NCBI GenBank assembly: GCA_903813345.2
Contig: CAIIXF020000810.1
Span: forward strand, 1-50,000
From: Owenia fusiformis
Taxonomy: Eukaryota > Annelida > Polychaeta > Sabellida > Oweniidae
Reading direction: 5' to 3'
DNA: 50,000 nt
Shown: in pieces, positions 1-8,931 of the stretch
Layout of the letters: the number at the start of each line of letters is the position of its first letter
Numbering within the stretch: the stretch's first letter is position 1
Translations under genes and position numbers: made by a program
Notes under the pieces: generated by a model
Told to the model about the DNA's origin: nothing
The model's input: the letters and a program-made list of their open reading frames with translations, nothing else
Databases searched by the model: none

Positions 1-973
1 TGTTTGAGAACTTGAATATAGACTATCGGTATTCGATCGGTCTGTTCTCGTGGATGGGCTGGGCCTTTAATTACCCAACCTGATATAAAACTGTCTAGCA
101 TTACAGGAGCAATGCTAACACCATCGTAATTGTTCAGGAGCATCACCTTGACCACTGTAGCAGCTTCCTCTATCCTGCTATTCCTGCAGGACAAACAGTA
201 TTCATAGTGGCAGGTTCTCCCACCTCTATTGAACTTCCATCACAATGTACTAAATCAGGCCATTTTTCCTTTACTACTGCAGGACATATATTCCCTTGCG
301 CAAAAGCATATTCAGTCAGGTCATTTAGGCCTTTGTCATTGAAATTTTTCTCATATTCTCGAGAAAAGAAAAATGGTTTATTCTCCCAAAGTGTTGGAAG
401 TTGACTTGATTCCATCATGACCTCTAATTGGAGCCTTGTATGCTCGTCCATCTTATTTCGCAAATTCACAAGATAATCTATTATCATTCGTTGTTGTAGA
501 TCTTCCAAATGTTTAAGACTTTCATGATGGATGCTTGCACTCTCCAGACTGACTGCTACAATGCCCACTCTATGGTATATGTTTAAGTTCTCCAGCCTTT
601 CTGCTTTGCGTTGATATGCCAGGTCTAAGCTATTGCTCAAGCGACCATATGATACACATATCTCTAACATCTGATTTTCTGATTCAGACCTTTTATATAG
701 AAGAGGATCGCGCGTTATGCGACCTTCAGAATCTATATAATGTTGAACCACGTCTGGCTCATAATTGTCTACTGGATTCTGTACCACTTTGGTGATAATT
801 GAATTTTTGATTCCTTTGTCGGTCCTCCCGTCTATTACTATTATGCTAGGCTTTCTGTCTAAGTCTCTGTGCTGGTCTGCGATTTGGCAACAAATCTCGA
901 AATGTATTCCCCATTTTAAGAGAGAAATCTCCGATTCTGCTGGAGTTAACGTATCTTTATGAGCTACGCTCAT
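1..973 (-). pseudogene. PA: C0: PA-like copy with 487 bp frameshifting deletion, cut by window start
   Basis: Bases 1-973 match 16821-17793 of copy C9. The start codon is at 971-973. The reading frame stays open for 267 residues and meets a TAG at 170-172 exactly at the deletion join (172/173). Residues 268-430 of the full protein are missing and the rest is out of frame. The 267-aa piece keeps the whole endonuclease region but loses most of the C-terminal half. It carries N93Y together with a silent change in the preceding Leu codon, and a silent L159 change, all shared with C9 and C20. Unlike those two it keeps V448 (base a at 119), so it is the least altered member of this class. Confidence 0.85.
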
Positions 974-991
974 TAATTAATTAATTAATTA
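974..991. repeat. TAAT microsatellite directly upstream of the start codon
   Basis: Eighteen bases of TAAT repeated four and a half times abut the ATG on the minus strand. The same tract precedes each complete copy in the window, at the same length wherever I read it. A TTAA tetranucleotide run is slippage-prone, so a constant length across 27 copies fits recent amplification or homogenisation. It gives the ATG an A/T-only context with T at -3, a weak match to the usual eukaryotic start context. Confidence 0.85.
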
Positions 992-992
992 C

Positions 993-1006
993 GAACCAAT
1001 TGGTTC
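993..1006. repeat. 14 bp perfect palindrome GAACCAATTGGTTC in the spacer
   Basis: The sequence reads the same on both strands, centred between 999 and 1000. It recurs in each spacer, about 20 bp upstream of each ATG on the minus strand. It could be a dimeric protein-binding site, a cruciform or hairpin that promotes recombination, or the fused partly complementary ends of a former viral segment. The sequence does not decide among these. Confidence 0.7.
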
Positions 1007-1013
1007 TTTCTAA

Positions 1014-1020
1014 TATTATA
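1014..1020 (-). promoter_or_regulatory. Possible TATA-like element (TATAATA) in the spacer
   Basis: On the minus strand TATAATA ends about 40 nt before the ATG. If it worked as a TATA box, transcription would start only some 10 nt before the ATG. In such AT-rich DNA the match may be chance. It recurs in each spacer, so any promoter activity would be repeated once per unit. Confidence 0.2.
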
Positions 1021-1043
1021 AGACTCAGCCAGGAAAAGGCTCA

Positions 1044-2945
1044 TCATATTATTCTAAGTCCTTCATTGACTTTCTCCTCTGGATTTCCCCCTTCCAACAG
1101 AAATGGTTTGAATCCTTTCTCATATCCATCTAGCATGTATACTAGTCTTTTAATATTACCCAAGGTGTTTTCTAACTCAGAGTTATTGTCCATCATGAAG
1201 AGGACGGTCTCACTAGCTGTCAACAGTGCTAAATTGTGATGAGCAGATCCACTCGCTTTGTCCCATGCGATTCCACCTTGATCAGGGAAGCCTTCTCGTA
1301 ATATATTGAAGGTTTCATTGGCAATTTGTAAAATGCATCGCGAAGCAGCGCTTTGATGATGAGCTCGTATAGGCCAAGTGGAGGTTTGCCAGAACATTAA
1401 TTCGACTCTCTCTTTGTCTAAAGGGAGCATAAATCGGGTTCTTTCATTGTCTCTAATAAATTGTCTCATAAACTGGTACGTACCTTGTTTGAGAACTTGA
1501 ATATAGACTATCGGTATTCGATCGGTCTGTTCTCGTGGATGGGCTGGGCCTTTAATTACCCAACCTGATATAAAACTGTCTAGCATTACAGGAGCAATGC
1601 TAACACCATCGTAATTGTTCAGGAGCATCACCTTGACCACTGTAGCAGCTTCCTCTAACCAGGATATTGTGGTTAGAAAATCTCGGTTTTCAATCATTTC
1701 TGCTAATGATGTTGAAGTGTCTTTACAAAGGTGATCAAATCGATTATAGCTCTGTTCAGACATCTTCACTTTGGAAGCTAAGCTGTTGAATCTGGTCATT
1801 CTTTCTAGGAGAATTGGTACTTTGGTATTTACACCTTTAATAGGTGCAGTATTGTCCTGATGTTTCCAGACTTTAGGGTCTAGAGCAGAAACTTTTCTCA
1901 TATGTCCTTTTCCCGAAGGCCTGCTAGAATGTGCATATTCTCTTTGGTTAACTCCAAATAAGAATTTCATATTTTCAGTGAATGCTTCATTAGCAACTAC
2001 TTTCCAATCCTTTGATTCCAAAAAGAGTAGCGAATCTCTTACCGCCCTCATTAAATAATGGTTTGACTCTGACTCCATGACTATATCCAATAGTCTCTTT
2101 CCACAACTGCTCCAAAGAGTCTTTCCTGACCTTTCAAAAGTCATTCCTGCTATTCCTGCAGGACAAACAGTATTCATAGTGGCAGGTTCTCCCACCTCTA
2201 TTGAACTTCCATCACAATGTACTAAATCAGGCCATTTTTCCTTTACTACTGCAGGACATATATTCCCTTGCGCAAAAGCATATTCAGTCAGGTCATTTAG
2301 GCCTTTGTCATTGAAATTTTTCTCATATTCTCGAGAAAAGAAAAATGGTTTATTCTCCCAAAGTGTTGGAAGTTGACTTGATTCCATCATGACCTCTAAT
2401 TGGAGCCTTGTATGCTCGTCCATCTTATTTCGCAAATTCACAAGATAATCTATTATCATTCGTTGTTGGAGATCTTCCAAATGTTTAAGGCTTTCATGAT
2501 GGATGCTTGCACTCTCCAGACTGACTGCTACAATGCCCACTCTATGGTATATGTTTAAGTTCTCCAGCCTTTCTGCTTTGCGTTGATATGCCAGGTCTAA
2601 GCTATTGCTCAAGCGACCATATGATACACATATCTCTAACATCTGATTTTCTGATTCAGACCTTTTATTCAGAAGAGGATCGCGCGTTATGCGACCTTCA
2701 GAATCTATATAATGTTGAACCACGTCTGGCTCATAATTGTCTACTGGATTCTGTACCACTTTGGTGATAATTGAATTTTTGATTCCTTTGTCGGTCCTCC
2801 CGTCTATTACTATTATGCTAGGCTTTCTGTCTAAGTCTCTGTGCTGGTCTGCGATTTGGCAACAAATCTCGAAATGTATTCCCCATTTTAAGAGAGAAAT
2901 CTCTGATTCTGCTGGAGTTAACGTATCTTTATGAGCTACGCTCAT
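1044..2945 (-). CDS. PA: C1: orthomyxovirus PA-like polymerase subunit, full length
   Basis: An intact 633-aa ORF starts with MSVAHKD and ends in TGA. In known orthomyxoviruses PA is one of three polymerase subunits. Its N-terminal domain cuts host capped RNA to prime viral mRNA, and its C-terminal domain binds PB1, all in the nucleus. Seen here: H24 in an amphipathic helix (GIHFEICCQ), D48 in VIDGR, P73-D74, E104 in MLEICV and K123 in YQRKAE. That is the order and rough spacing of the PA endonuclease active site. Residues 160-210 (LVNLRNKMDE, then LPTLWENKPFF) resemble the end of that domain. The linker and C-terminal half fill about 200-633. No signal peptide or membrane segment is evident. 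Diagnostic changes: L308F and silent changes at S14 and S152. The start chosen is the only ATG before H24. The family call is from motif pattern and length, not a database search. Confidence 0.82.
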   Translation of the reverse strand: MSVAHKDTLTPAESEISLLKWGIHFEICCQIADQHRDLDRKPSIIVIDGRTDKGIKNSIITKVVQNPVDNYEPDVVQHYIDSEGRITRDPLLNKRSESENQMLEICVSYGRLSNSLDLAYQRKAERLENLNIYHRVGIVAVSLESASIHHESLKHLEDLQQRMIIDYLVNLRNKMDEHTRLQLEVMMESSQLPTLWENKPFFFSREYEKNFNDKGLNDLTEYAFAQGNICPAVVKEKWPDLVHCDGSSIEVGEPATMNTVCPAGIAGMTFERSGKTLWSSCGKRLLDIVMESESNHYLMRAVRDSLLFLESKDWKVVANEAFTENMKFLFGVNQREYAHSSRPSGKGHMRKVSALDPKVWKHQDNTAPIKGVNTKVPILLERMTRFNSLASKVKMSEQSYNRFDHLCKDTSTSLAEMIENRDFLTTISWLEEAATVVKVMLLNNYDGVSIAPVMLDSFISGWVIKGPAHPREQTDRIPIVYIQVLKQGTYQFMRQFIRDNERTRFMLPLDKERVELMFWQTSTWPIRAHHQSAASRCILQIANETFNILREGFPDQGGIAWDKASGSAHHNLALLTASETVLFMMDNNSELENTLGNIKRLVYMLDGYEKGFKPFLLEGGNPEEKVNEGLRII

Positions 2946-3015
2946 TAATTAATTAATTAATTACGAACCAATTGGTTCTTTCTAATATTATAAGACTCAG
3001 CCAGGAAAAGGCTCA

Positions 3016-4917
3016 TCATATTATTCTAAGTCCTTCATTGACTTTCTCCTCTGGATTTCCCCCTTCCAACAGAAATGGTTTGAATCCTTTCTCATATCCA
3101 TCTAGCATGTATACTAGTCTTTTAATATTACCCAAGGTGTTTTCTAACTCAGAGTTATTGTCCATCATGAAGAGGACGGTCTCACTAGCTGTCAACAGTG
3201 CTAAATTGTGATGAGCAGATCCACTCGCTTTGTCCCATGCGATTCCACCTTGATCAGGGAAGCCTTCTCGTAATATATTGAAGGTTTCATTGGCAATTTG
3301 TAAAATGCATCGCGAAGCAGCGCTTTGATGATGAGCTCGTATAGGCCAAGTGGAGGTTTGCCAGAACATTAATTCGACTCTCTCTTTGTCTAAAGGGAGC
3401 ATAAATCGGGTTCTTTCATTGTCTCTAATAAATTGTCTCATAAACTGGTACGTACCTTGTTTGAGAACTTGAATATAGACTATCGGTATTCGATCGGTCT
3501 GTTCTCGTGGATGGGCTGGGCCTTTAATTACCCAACCTGATATAAAACTGTCTAGCATTACAGGAGCAATGCTAACACCATCGTAATTGTTCAGGAGCAT
3601 CACCTTGACCACTGTAGCAGCTTCCTCTAACCAGGATATTGTGGTTAGAAAATCTCGGTTTTCAATCATTTCTGCTAATGATGTTGAAGTGTCTTTACAA
3701 AGGTGATCAAATCGATTATAGCTCTGTTCAGACATCTTCACTTTGGAAGCTAAGCTGTTGAATCTGGTCATTCTTTCTAGGAGAATTGGTACTTTGGTAT
3801 TTACACCTTTAATAGGTGCAGTATTGTCCTGATGTTTCCAGACTTTAGGGTCTAGAGCAGAAACTTTTCTCATATGTCCTTTTCCCAAAGGCCTGCTAGA
3901 ATGTGCATATTCTCTTTGGTTAACTCCAAATAAGAATTTCATATTTTCAGTGAATGCTTCATTAGCAACTACTTTCCAATCCTTTGATTCCAAAAGGAGT
4001 AGCGAATCTCTTACCGCCCTCATTAAATAATGGTTTGACTCTGACTCCATGACTATATCCAATAGTCTCTTTCCACAACTGCTCCAAAGAGTCTTTCCTG
4101 ACCTTTCAAAAGTCATTCCTGCTATTCCTGCAGGACAAACAGTATTCATAGTGGCAGGTTCTCCCACCTCTATTGAACTTCCATCACAATGTACTAAATC
4201 AGGCCATTTTTCCTTTACTACTGCAGGACATATATTCCCTTGCGCAAAAGCATATTCAGTCAGGTCATTTAGGCCTTTGTCATTGAAATTTTTCTCATAT
4301 TCTCGAGAAAAGAAAAATGGTTTATTCTCCCAAAGTGTTGGAAGTTGACTTGATTCCATCATGACCTCTAATTGGAGCCTTGTATGCTCGTCCATCTTAT
4401 TTCGCAAATTCACAAGATAATCTATTATCATTCGTTGTTGGAGATCTTCCAAATGTTTAAGACTTTCATGATGGATGCTTGCACTCTCCAGACTGACTGC
4501 TACAATGCCCACTCTATGGTATATGTTTAAGTTCTCCAGCCTTTCTGCTTTGCGTTGATATGCCAGGTCTAAGCTATTGCTCAAGCGACCATATGATACA
4601 CATATCTCTAACATCTGATTTTCTGATTCAGACCTTTTATTCAGAAGAGGATCGCGCGTTATGCGACCTTCAGAATCTATATAATGTTGAACCACGTCTG
4701 GCTCATAATTGTCTACTGGATTCTGTACCACTTTGGTGATAATTGAATTTTTGATTCCTTTGTCGGTCCTCCCGTCTATTACTATTATGCTAGGCTTTCT
4801 GTCTAAGTCTCTGTGCTGGTCTGCGATTTGGCAACAAATCTCGAAATGTATTCCCCATTTTAAGAGAGAAATCTCCGATTCTGCTGGAGTTAACGTATCT
4901 TTATGAGCTACGCTCAT
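3016..4917 (-). CDS. PA: C2: PA-like polymerase subunit, full length (S344L)
   Basis: An intact 633-aa copy. The diagnostic change is S344L (SRPLGKG instead of SRPSGKG), caused by an a in place of g in the plus-strand word CCCRAAGG near 3887. It is the first member of the recurring trio S344L, S399I/E590D, A534T. The 344 region lies in a polar stretch between the linker and the C-terminal half, so the effect on folding is probably small. Counterparts in the same position of the other HORs are C11 and C22. Confidence 0.82.
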   Translation of the reverse strand: MSVAHKDTLTPAESEISLLKWGIHFEICCQIADQHRDLDRKPSIIVIDGRTDKGIKNSIITKVVQNPVDNYEPDVVQHYIDSEGRITRDPLLNKRSESENQMLEICVSYGRLSNSLDLAYQRKAERLENLNIYHRVGIVAVSLESASIHHESLKHLEDLQQRMIIDYLVNLRNKMDEHTRLQLEVMMESSQLPTLWENKPFFFSREYEKNFNDKGLNDLTEYAFAQGNICPAVVKEKWPDLVHCDGSSIEVGEPATMNTVCPAGIAGMTFERSGKTLWSSCGKRLLDIVMESESNHYLMRAVRDSLLLLESKDWKVVANEAFTENMKFLFGVNQREYAHSSRPLGKGHMRKVSALDPKVWKHQDNTAPIKGVNTKVPILLERMTRFNSLASKVKMSEQSYNRFDHLCKDTSTSLAEMIENRDFLTTISWLEEAATVVKVMLLNNYDGVSIAPVMLDSFISGWVIKGPAHPREQTDRIPIVYIQVLKQGTYQFMRQFIRDNERTRFMLPLDKERVELMFWQTSTWPIRAHHQSAASRCILQIANETFNILREGFPDQGGIAWDKASGSAHHNLALLTASETVLFMMDNNSELENTLGNIKRLVYMLDGYEKGFKPFLLEGGNPEEKVNEGLRII

Positions 4918-4987
4918 TAATTAATTAATTAATTACGAACCAATTGGTTCTTTCTAATATTATAAGACTCAGCCAGGAAAAGGCTCA

Positions 4988-6889
4988 TCATATTATTCTA
5001 AGTCCTTCATTGACTTTCTCCTCTGGATTTCCCCCTTCCAACAGAAATGGTTTGAATCCTTTCTCATATCCATCTAGCATGTATACTAGTCTTTTAATAT
5101 TACCCAAGGTGTTTTCTAAATCAGAGTTATTGTCCATCATGAAGAGGACGGTCTCACTAGCTGTCAACAGTGCTAAATTGTGATGAGCAGATCCACTCGC
5201 TTTGTCCCATGCGATTCCACCTTGATCAGGGAAGCCTTCTCGTAATATATTGAAGGTTTCATTGGCAATTTGTAAAATGCATCGCGAAGCAGCGCTTTGA
5301 TGATGAGCTCGTATAGGCCAAGTGGAGGTTTGCCAGAACATTAATTCGACTCTCTCTTTGTCTAAAGGGAGCATAAATCGGGTTCTTTCATTGTCTCTAA
5401 TAAATTGTCTCATAAACTGGTACGTACCTTGTTTGAGAACTTGAATATAGACTATCGGTATTCGATCGGTCTGTTCTCGTGGATGGGCTGGGCCTTTAAT
5501 TACCCAACCTGATATAAAACTGTCTAGCATTACAGGAGCAATGCTAACACCATCGTAATTGTTCAGGAGCATCACCTTGACCACTGTAGCAGCTTCCTCT
5601 AACCAGGATATTGTGGTTAGAAAATCTCGGTTTTCAATCATTTCTGCTAATGATGTTGAAGTGTCTTTACAAAGGTGATCAAATCGATTATAGATCTGTT
5701 CAGACATCTTCACTTTGGAAGCTAAGCTGTTGAATCTGGTCATTCTTTCTAGGAGAATTGGTACTTTGGTATTTACACCTTTAATAGGTGCAGTATTGTC
5801 CTGATGTTTCCAGACTTTAGGGTCTAGAGCAGAAACTTTTCTCATATGTCCTTTTCCCGAAGGCCTGCTAGAATGTGCATATTCTCTTTGGTTAACTCCA
5901 AATAAGAATTTCATATTTTCAGTGAATGCTTCATTAGCAACTACTTTCCAATCCTTTGATTCCAAAAGGAGTAGCGAATCTCTTACCGCCCTCATTAAAT
6001 AATGGTTTGACTCTGACTCCATGACTATATCCAATAGTCTCTTTCCACAACTGCTCCAAAGAGTCTTTCCTGACCTTTCAAAAGTCATTCCTGCTATTCC
6101 TGCAGGACAAACAGTATTCATAGTGGCAGGTTCTCCCACCTCTATTGAACTTCCATCACAATGTACTAAATCAGGCCATTTTTCCTTTACTACTGCAGGA
6201 CATATATTCCCTTGCGCAAAAGCATATTCAGTCAGGTCATTTAGGCCTTTGTCATTGAAATTTTTCTCATATTCTCGAGAAAAGAAAAATGGTTTATTCT
6301 CCCAAAGTGTTGGAAGTTGACTTGATTCCATCATGACCTCTAATTGGAGCCTTGTATGCTCGTCCATCTTATTTCGCAAATTCACAAGATAATCTATTAT
6401 CATTCGTTGTTGGAGATCTTCCAAATGTTTAAGACTTTCATGATGGATGCTTGCACTCTCCAGACTGACTGCTACAATGCCCACTCTATGGTATATGTTT
6501 AAGTTCTCCAGCCTTTCTGCTTTGCGTTGATATGCCAGGTCTAAGCTATTGCTCAAGCGACCATATGATACACATATCTCTAACATCTGATTTTCTGATT
6601 CAGACCTTTTATTCAGAAGAGGATCGCGCGTTATGCGACCTTCAGAATCTATATAATGTTGAACCACGTCTGGCTCATAATTGTCTACTGGATTCTGTAC
6701 CACTTTGGTGATAATTGAATTTTTGATTCCTTTGTCGGTCCTCCCGTCTATTACTATTATGCTAGGCTTTCTGTCTAAGTCTCTGTGCTGGTCTGCGATT
6801 TGGCAACAAATCTCGAAATGTATTCCCCATTTTAAGAGAGAAATCTCCGATTCTGCTGGAGTTAACGTATCTTTATGAGCTACGCTCAT
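4988..6889 (-). CDS. PA: C3: PA-like polymerase subunit, full length (S399I, E590D)
   Basis: An intact 633-aa copy carrying S399I (SEQIYN) and E590D (NNSDLEN). The two changes always occur together (C3, C6, C12, C16, C23), so they mark one lineage of the unit along its whole C-terminal half. C3 lacks the extra S305L of C12 and C23. It is the middle member of the trio. Confidence 0.82.
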   Translation of the reverse strand: MSVAHKDTLTPAESEISLLKWGIHFEICCQIADQHRDLDRKPSIIVIDGRTDKGIKNSIITKVVQNPVDNYEPDVVQHYIDSEGRITRDPLLNKRSESENQMLEICVSYGRLSNSLDLAYQRKAERLENLNIYHRVGIVAVSLESASIHHESLKHLEDLQQRMIIDYLVNLRNKMDEHTRLQLEVMMESSQLPTLWENKPFFFSREYEKNFNDKGLNDLTEYAFAQGNICPAVVKEKWPDLVHCDGSSIEVGEPATMNTVCPAGIAGMTFERSGKTLWSSCGKRLLDIVMESESNHYLMRAVRDSLLLLESKDWKVVANEAFTENMKFLFGVNQREYAHSSRPSGKGHMRKVSALDPKVWKHQDNTAPIKGVNTKVPILLERMTRFNSLASKVKMSEQIYNRFDHLCKDTSTSLAEMIENRDFLTTISWLEEAATVVKVMLLNNYDGVSIAPVMLDSFISGWVIKGPAHPREQTDRIPIVYIQVLKQGTYQFMRQFIRDNERTRFMLPLDKERVELMFWQTSTWPIRAHHQSAASRCILQIANETFNILREGFPDQGGIAWDKASGSAHHNLALLTASETVLFMMDNNSDLENTLGNIKRLVYMLDGYEKGFKPFLLEGGNPEEKVNEGLRII

Positions 6890-6959
6890 TAATTAATTAA
6901 TTAATTACGAACCAATTGGTTCTTTCTAATATTATAAGACTCAGCCAGGAAAAGGCTCA

Positions 6960-8861
6960 TCATATTATTCTAAGTCCTTCATTGACTTTCTCCTCTGGAT
7001 TTCCCCCTTCCAACAGAAATGGTTTGAATCCTTTCTCATATCCATCTAGCATGTATACTAGTCTTTTAATATTACCCAAGGTGTTTTCTAACTCAGAGTT
7101 ATTGTCCATCATGAAGAGGACGGTCTCACTAGCTGTCAACAGTGCTAAATTGTGATGAGCAGATCCACTCGCTTTGTCCCATGCGATTCCACCTTGATCA
7201 GGGAAGCCTTCTCGTAATATATTGAAGGTTTCATTGGCAATTTGTAAAATGCATCGCGAAGTAGCGCTTTGATGATGAGCTCGTATAGGCCAAGTGGAGG
7301 TTTGCCAGAACATTAATTCGACTCTCTCTTTGTCTAAAGGGAGCATAAATCGGGTTCTTTCATTGTCTCTAATAAATTGTCTCATAAACTGGTACGTACC
7401 TTGTTTGAGAACTTGAATATAGACTATCGGTATTCGATCGGTCTGTTCTCGTGGATGGGCTGGGCCTTTAATTACCCAACCTGATATAAAACTGTCTAGC
7501 ATTACAGGAGCAATGCTAACACCATCGTAATTGTTCAGGAGCATCACCTTGACCACTGTAGCAGCTTCCTCTAACCAGGATATTGTGGTTAGAAAATCTC
7601 GGTTTTCAATCATTTCTGCTAATGATGTTGAAGTGTCTTTACAAAGGTGATCAAATCGATTATAGCTCTGTTCAGACATCTTCACTTTGGAAGCTAAGCT
7701 GTTGAATCTGGTCATTCTTTCTAGGAGAATTGGTACTTTGGTATTTACACCTTTAATAGGTGCAGTATTGTCCTGATGTTTCCAGACTTTAGGGTCTAGA
7801 GCAGAAACTTTTCTCATATGTCCTTTTCCCGAAGGCCTGCTAGAATGTGCATATTCTCTTTGGTTAACTCCAAATAAGAATTTCATATTTTCAGTGAATG
7901 CTTCATTAGCAACTACTTTCCAATCCTTTGATTCCAAAAGGAGTAGCGAATCTCTTACCGCCCTCATTAAATAATGGTTTGACTCTGACTCCATGACTAT
8001 ATCCAATAGTCTCTTTCCACAACTGCTCCAAAGAGTCTTTCCTGACCTTTCAAAAGTCATTCCTGCTATTCCTGCAGGACAAACAGTATTCATAGTGGCA
8101 GGTTCTCCCACCTCTATTGAACTTCCATCACAATGTACTAAATCAGGCCATTTTTCCTTTACTACTGCAGGACATATATTCCCTTGCGCAAAAGCATATT
8201 CAGTCAGGTCATTTAGGCCTTTGTCATTGAAATTTTTCTCATATTCTCGAGAAAAGAAAAATGGTTTATTCTCCCAAAGTGTTGGAAGTTGACTTGATTC
8301 CATCATGACCTCTAATTGGAGCCTTGTATGCTCGTCCATCTTATTTCGCAAATTCACAAGATAATCTATTATCATTCGTTGTTGGAGATCTTCCAAATGT
8401 TTAAGACTTTCATGATGGATGCTTGCACTCTCCAGACTGACTGCTACAATGCCCACTCTATGGTATATGTTTAAGTTCTCCAGCCTTTCTGCTTTGCGTT
8501 GATATGCCAGGTCTAAGCTATTGCTCAAGCGACCATATGATACACATATCTCTAACATCTGATTTTCTGATTCAGACCTTTTATTCAGAAGAGGATCGCG
8601 CGTTATCCGACCTTCAGAATCTATATAATGTTGAACCACGTCTGGCTCATAATTGTCTACTGGATTCTGTACCACTTTGGTGATAATTGAATTTTTGATT
8701 CCTTTGTCGGTCCTCCCGTCTATTACTATTATGCTAGGCTTTCTGTCTAAGTCTCTGTGCTGGTCTGCGATTTGGCAACAAATCTCGAAATGTATTCCCC
8801 ATTTTAAGAGAGAAATCTCCGATTCTGCTGGAGTTAACGTATCTTTATGAGCTACGCTCAT
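6960..8861 (-). CDS. PA: C4: PA-like polymerase subunit, full length (A534T)
   Basis: An intact 633-aa copy with A534T (QSATSR) and a silent CGC-to-CGG change at R85 (plus-strand ttatccga near 8607). A534 sits in a predicted helix of the C-terminal region (RAHHQSAASRCILQ). This is the intact parent type of the broken copies C13 and C24, which carry the same two markers plus a stop codon at 389. C17 is the other intact member. Confidence 0.82.
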   Translation of the reverse strand: MSVAHKDTLTPAESEISLLKWGIHFEICCQIADQHRDLDRKPSIIVIDGRTDKGIKNSIITKVVQNPVDNYEPDVVQHYIDSEGRITRDPLLNKRSESENQMLEICVSYGRLSNSLDLAYQRKAERLENLNIYHRVGIVAVSLESASIHHESLKHLEDLQQRMIIDYLVNLRNKMDEHTRLQLEVMMESSQLPTLWENKPFFFSREYEKNFNDKGLNDLTEYAFAQGNICPAVVKEKWPDLVHCDGSSIEVGEPATMNTVCPAGIAGMTFERSGKTLWSSCGKRLLDIVMESESNHYLMRAVRDSLLLLESKDWKVVANEAFTENMKFLFGVNQREYAHSSRPSGKGHMRKVSALDPKVWKHQDNTAPIKGVNTKVPILLERMTRFNSLASKVKMSEQSYNRFDHLCKDTSTSLAEMIENRDFLTTISWLEEAATVVKVMLLNNYDGVSIAPVMLDSFISGWVIKGPAHPREQTDRIPIVYIQVLKQGTYQFMRQFIRDNERTRFMLPLDKERVELMFWQTSTWPIRAHHQSATSRCILQIANETFNILREGFPDQGGIAWDKASGSAHHNLALLTASETVLFMMDNNSELENTLGNIKRLVYMLDGYEKGFKPFLLEGGNPEEKVNEGLRII

Positions 8862-8931
8862 TAATTAATTAATTAATTACGAACCAATTGGTTCTTTCTA
8901 ATATTATAAGACTCAGCCAGGAAAAGGCTCA

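Larger units (their letters stand above)
974..1043 (-). promoter_or_regulatory. 70 bp inter-gene spacer (representative of 26 complete copies)
   Basis: This is the only non-coding DNA in each unit. It runs from just upstream of one start codon to just past the stop codon of the next gene upstream. Other copies: 2946, 4918, 6890, 8862, 10834, 12806, 14337, 16309, 17794, 19766, 21738, 23710, 25682, 27654, 29626, 31598, 33570, 35101, 37073, 38558, 40530, 42502, 44474, 46446 and 47977 (starts; each 70 bp), plus a cut copy at 49949-50000. It holds a TTAA-rich repeat, a 14 bp perfect palindrome and an AT-rich TATAATA. I see no AATAAA poly(A) signal on the coding strand and no purine-rich ribosome binding site before the ATG. 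It could hold what remains of the viral untranslated ends, but I do not recognise canonical orthomyxovirus termini. Confidence 0.75.

Noticed and set aside
974-991. TTAATTAA run read as engineered restriction sites or a cloning concatemer
   Set aside because: The run is an 18 bp TAAT microsatellite with no other vector-like sequence, and the copies carry ordered mutations and nested duplications that a laboratory concatemer would not have. An assembly artefact is still possible for the large block duplication.
1026-1043. AGCC...GGCT inverted repeat in the spacer as a transcription terminator
   Set aside because: The stem is only about 4 bp with no following T-run on the coding strand, too weak to support.
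2077-2376. Plus-strand ORF of 99 codons repeated in most units (also shorter 65-79 codon plus-strand ORFs)
   Set aside because: They lie antisense within the PA-like gene or over its 3' end and spacer, have no recognisable motif, and change only as the main gene changes. They are shadows of the minus-strand frame.
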